Positions 62,038-64,000 of a DNA stretch of 64,000 nt are shown in pieces (positions within the stretch are counted from its first letter, which is position 1; each line of letters starts with the position of its first letter). Origin of the DNA: Barrientosiimonas humi (GTDB taxonomy: Bacteria > Actinomycetota > Actinomycetes > Actinomycetales > Dermatophilaceae); NCBI RefSeq assembly GCF_006716095.1, contig NZ_VFOK01000001.1, forward strand, positions 1,023,375-1,087,374, given 5' to 3'. The notes below the pieces were generated by a model that was given only the letters and a program-made list of their open reading frames with translations, made no database searches and was not told the origin of the DNA. The position numbers were made by a program, and so were the translations under genes.

Positions 62038-63170
62038 CGGGTCTCCTCGCGGGTGGCGGTGGCAGTGGCAGTGGTGGTGGCGCGGTGCAGGTGCAGCCGC
62101 TCGTAGATCGGGGTGTCCGCGAAGCGGAACAGGGTGGTCTCCTGCTCGGCGCCGACGGTCACCGGCGCCCACGACGGCACGACGAACAGGTCGCCGTCGG
62201 TGAGGGTCCAGGTGGTGCCGGAGACCGTGACGGTCGCCGTGCCGGAGAAGACCTGCCATACGGCCGAGCCGACCTCGCGGCGCTCGGCGGTCTGCGCCCC
62301 GGCGCGCAGCCGGTGCATCTCCAGCCGCATCGTCGGCAGCACGTCGGCGCCCGAGGTCGGGTTGGTGAACCGCACGGCGGCGTGGCCGGGCTCGACCACG
62401 CCGGCGTGCCCGGCGTCCTCCAGCGCCAGCTGGTCGGCGAGCGCGGCGTCGGTGTGCTCCCAGCGGTAGGCCGCGAGCGGCGACGCGGCCGCGAACCGGT
62501 CGACCTCGGTTAGCGGCAGCAGCCCGGGGTGACCCCACAGCTGCTCGGCGCGCGAGCGGGCGGGCACCTCGGTCGAGGTCACCTGCTCGGGCCCGAACTC
62601 GAAGAACGAGGCGTCGGTCGCGTGCACGAACGGGATGTCCAGACCGTCCAGCCAGGCCATCGGCTCGGTGGCGATGTTGTGGTGGCCGTGGAAGCGCCAG
62701 CCCGGCGTGAGCAGCAGGTCGCCGCGGCGCATCGCGACCGGGTCGCCGTCGACGACGGTCCACACGCCCTCGCCCTCGACGACGAACCGGAAGGCGCTCT
62801 GGGTGTGCCGGTGCTCGGGCGCCACCTCGGCGGGGCAGAGGTACTGGATCGCCGCCCACAGCGTCGGCGTCGCGAACGGCGCCCCGCCGAGGCCGGGGTT
62901 GGCGAGCGCGATCGCGCGGCGCTCGCCGCCGCGGCCGACCGGCACCAGCCGGCCCGACTCCTGCGCGAGCGGCAGCAGGTCCTGCCAGCGCCACGCGTGG
63001 GCGGCGGCGCCCGACCGCGGCTGCGTCGGCATCAGGTCGCCGATCTCGGTCCACAGGGGCACCAGCCGCTCCCGCTCGAAACCGGCGTACAGCGCGTCGA
63101 GCTCGGGGCTCGGGTCGGGCTGGGCCTGGGGCGGGGTCTGGTCAGCGGTGGGCTCGGTGTCGATCGACAT
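62034..63170 (-). CDS. Gentisate 1,2-dioxygenase
   Basis: A 378-residue bicupin that opens the gentisate ring to maleylpyruvate using Fe(II) and oxygen. The N-terminal cupin holds the iron ligands in PEHRHTQSAFRFVVEGEG and the further histidines of WRFHGHHN. The C-terminal cupin is present but less conserved. An N-terminal stretch of about 25 residues is Pro/Gln-rich. It is ten bases downstream of the transporter gene. Confidence 0.95.
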   Translation of the reverse strand: MSIDTEPTADQTPPQAQPDPSPELDALYAGFERERLVPLWTEIGDLMPTQPRSGAAAHAWRWQDLLPLAQESGRLVPVGRGGERRAIALANPGLGGAPFATPTLWAAIQYLCPAEVAPEHRHTQSAFRFVVEGEGVWTVVDGDPVAMRRGDLLLTPGWRFHGHHNIATEPMAWLDGLDIPFVHATDASFFEFGPEQVTSTEVPARSRAEQLWGHPGLLPLTEVDRFAAASPLAAYRWEHTDAALADQLALEDAGHAGVVEPGHAAVRFTNPTSGADVLPTMRLEMHRLRAGAQTAERREVGSAVWQVFSGTATVTVSGTTWTLTDGDLFVVPSWAPVTVGAEQETTLFRFADTPIYERLHLHRATTTATATATREETR

Positions 63171-63180
63171 GGGGGCTCCT

Positions 63181-64000
63181 TCAGGTCGCCGGGACGGTCG
63201 GGGTGGTGGGCTCGGGGGTGGCGTCGGTGACGTCGGCCCGCTGGCGGCGGGAGATCAGGTGCAGCAGCAGACCGGCGATGGCGGCCACGGCCGCGAAGAC
63301 GACGAAGTTGGCGTCGACGCCCAGGTCGCGGGCGAGCATCCAGCCGCCCACCTGGGGTGCGACGACCGCGCCGACGCGGCCGACGCCGAGGGCGAAGCCG
63401 AGCGCCGCGCCGCGCACGGCGGCGGGGTAGCGGTCGGCGATCGCGGCGAGGATGAGGCACTGGGTGCCGTGCGTGCCGATGCCGGCGAGCACCAGCGCGC
63501 CGTACAGTCCGGCGAGCGGCAGCGTCGCGAGCGTGACGCCGAGCAGCGCGAGGCAGGCGACCAGGGCCGCGACGGCCGCCGCGCGCGCCGGGCCGAACCG
63601 CACCCCGAAGTACGCCGTGAGCAGCGACCCCAGCACCGCACCCAGGTTGAGCGCCAGCAGGAAGGTCAGCGCCGAGCCGAGCTCGTACCCGCTCTGCCGC
63701 ATCAGCTGCGGCAGCCAGGTGCCGAGGCCGTACCAGGTGAACAGGGTGGCCGCCGTCGCCAGCGCGAACAGCACCGACGGGGTGCGCAGCGGCCGGCGCA
63801 GGATGTCGCCCGCGGTCACCCGGTCGGCGTCGGCGGGCGCGGCCGGCGGGGCGGTGAGCCCGAAGCGCGCCTCGATCCGCTCGGCCTCGGCGACGCGCCC
63901 CTTGGCGCGCAGCCACACCGGCGACTCGGGCAGCCAGCGCACGGCGAGCGGCAGCACCACGACCAGGGCCAGGAGCGCGACCGCGAACATGGTGCGCCAG
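63181..64000 (-). CDS. MFS aromatic acid transporter, AAHS type (5' end cut by window)
   Basis: The C-terminal 272 residues of a 12-helix symporter are visible. They show the central RWLPESPVWLRAKGR loop, the second six helices (about residue 75 of the fragment onward), and the motif YFGVRFGPAR between helices 8 and 9. The frame stays open to the window edge. As first visible gene of the gentisate operon it probably imports gentisate or 3-hydroxybenzoate. Confidence 0.92.
   Translation of the reverse strand, partial: WRTMFAVALLALVVVLPLAVRWLPESPVWLRAKGRVAEAERIEARFGLTAPPAAPADADRVTAGDILRRPLRTPSVLFALATAATLFTWYGLGTWLPQLMRQSGYELGSALTFLLALNLGAVLGSLLTAYFGVRFGPARAAAVAALVACLALLGVTLATLPLAGLYGALVLAGIGTHGTQCLILAAIADRYPAAVRGAALGFALGVGRVGAVVAPQVGGWMLARDLGVDANFVVFAAVAAIAGLLLHLISRRQRADVTDATPEPTTPTVPAT

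Overview
The window is very GC-rich, densely packed actinobacterial chromosome. GTG starts are common, stop/start codons often overlap (ATGA), and many genes appear to be leaderless. Mycothiol-type chemistry (a mycothiol-dependent maleylpyruvate isomerase family protein), a GlnR-type site at glnA, a MarP-like protease, DUF3043, DUF4191, DUF5302 and SCO2322-family proteins all point to Actinomycetia, probably Micrococcales. I see no plasmid, phage or transposase gene, no rRNA or tRNA, and no CRISPR array. Both ends of the window cut genes: glnA at the left and an aromatic-acid MFS transporter at the right.

Left and centre core. On the minus strand lie glnA, a DUF4191 protein, lipA and lipB (0-5.1 kb). 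Their usual partners, a TIGR01777 epimerase, sucB, lpdA, pepA and gcvT, lie at 35.8-43.4 kb. Between them sit about 30 kb of other genes. These are an MMPL transporter and an oxidoreductase; a frameshifted quinone oxidoreductase with its divergent HxlR regulator and a PfkB kinase; and a PTS-dependent dihydroxyacetone kinase operon whose phosphodonor is one EIIA-HPr-full-length-EI protein. Next come a citrate synthase, an ASCH protein and a second citrate synthase fused to a helix-turn-helix; a Ser/Thr kinase; a MarR-controlled doxX-MFS-LLM operon; a FrnE-like protein; cydABDC with an extra small membrane gene; a substrate-binding-like protein; an ABC-2 exporter; a methyltransferase; and a lipoprotein.

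Right part. A cobalamin riboswitch (about 48.6 kb) leads an operon of an SCO2322-family protein, ECF T component, double ATPase, S component and cobU, which I read as corrinoid uptake and salvage. It is followed by a DUF937 protein, a NarL-type two-component system whose kinase has a duplicated membrane sensor, and a divergent ABC exporter. After these come small membrane proteins, an M20 peptidase, a glutathionyl-hydroquinone-reductase-like protein, a MarP-like protease and an M50-like protein. The window ends in a gentisate degradation operon: transporter, gentisate dioxygenase, fumarylpyruvate hydrolase and maleylpyruvate isomerase.

Non-coding structure is the least explained part. Two intergenic arrays 50 kb apart carry the same GCGGAGG(A/T)CCG motif with the same alternating 40/43-44 bp rhythm, and both lie between convergent genes. 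A 30-bp sequence occurs three times. A roughly 48-bp hairpin-like element occurs three times at gene 3' ends. Several long GC-rich hairpins separate genes.
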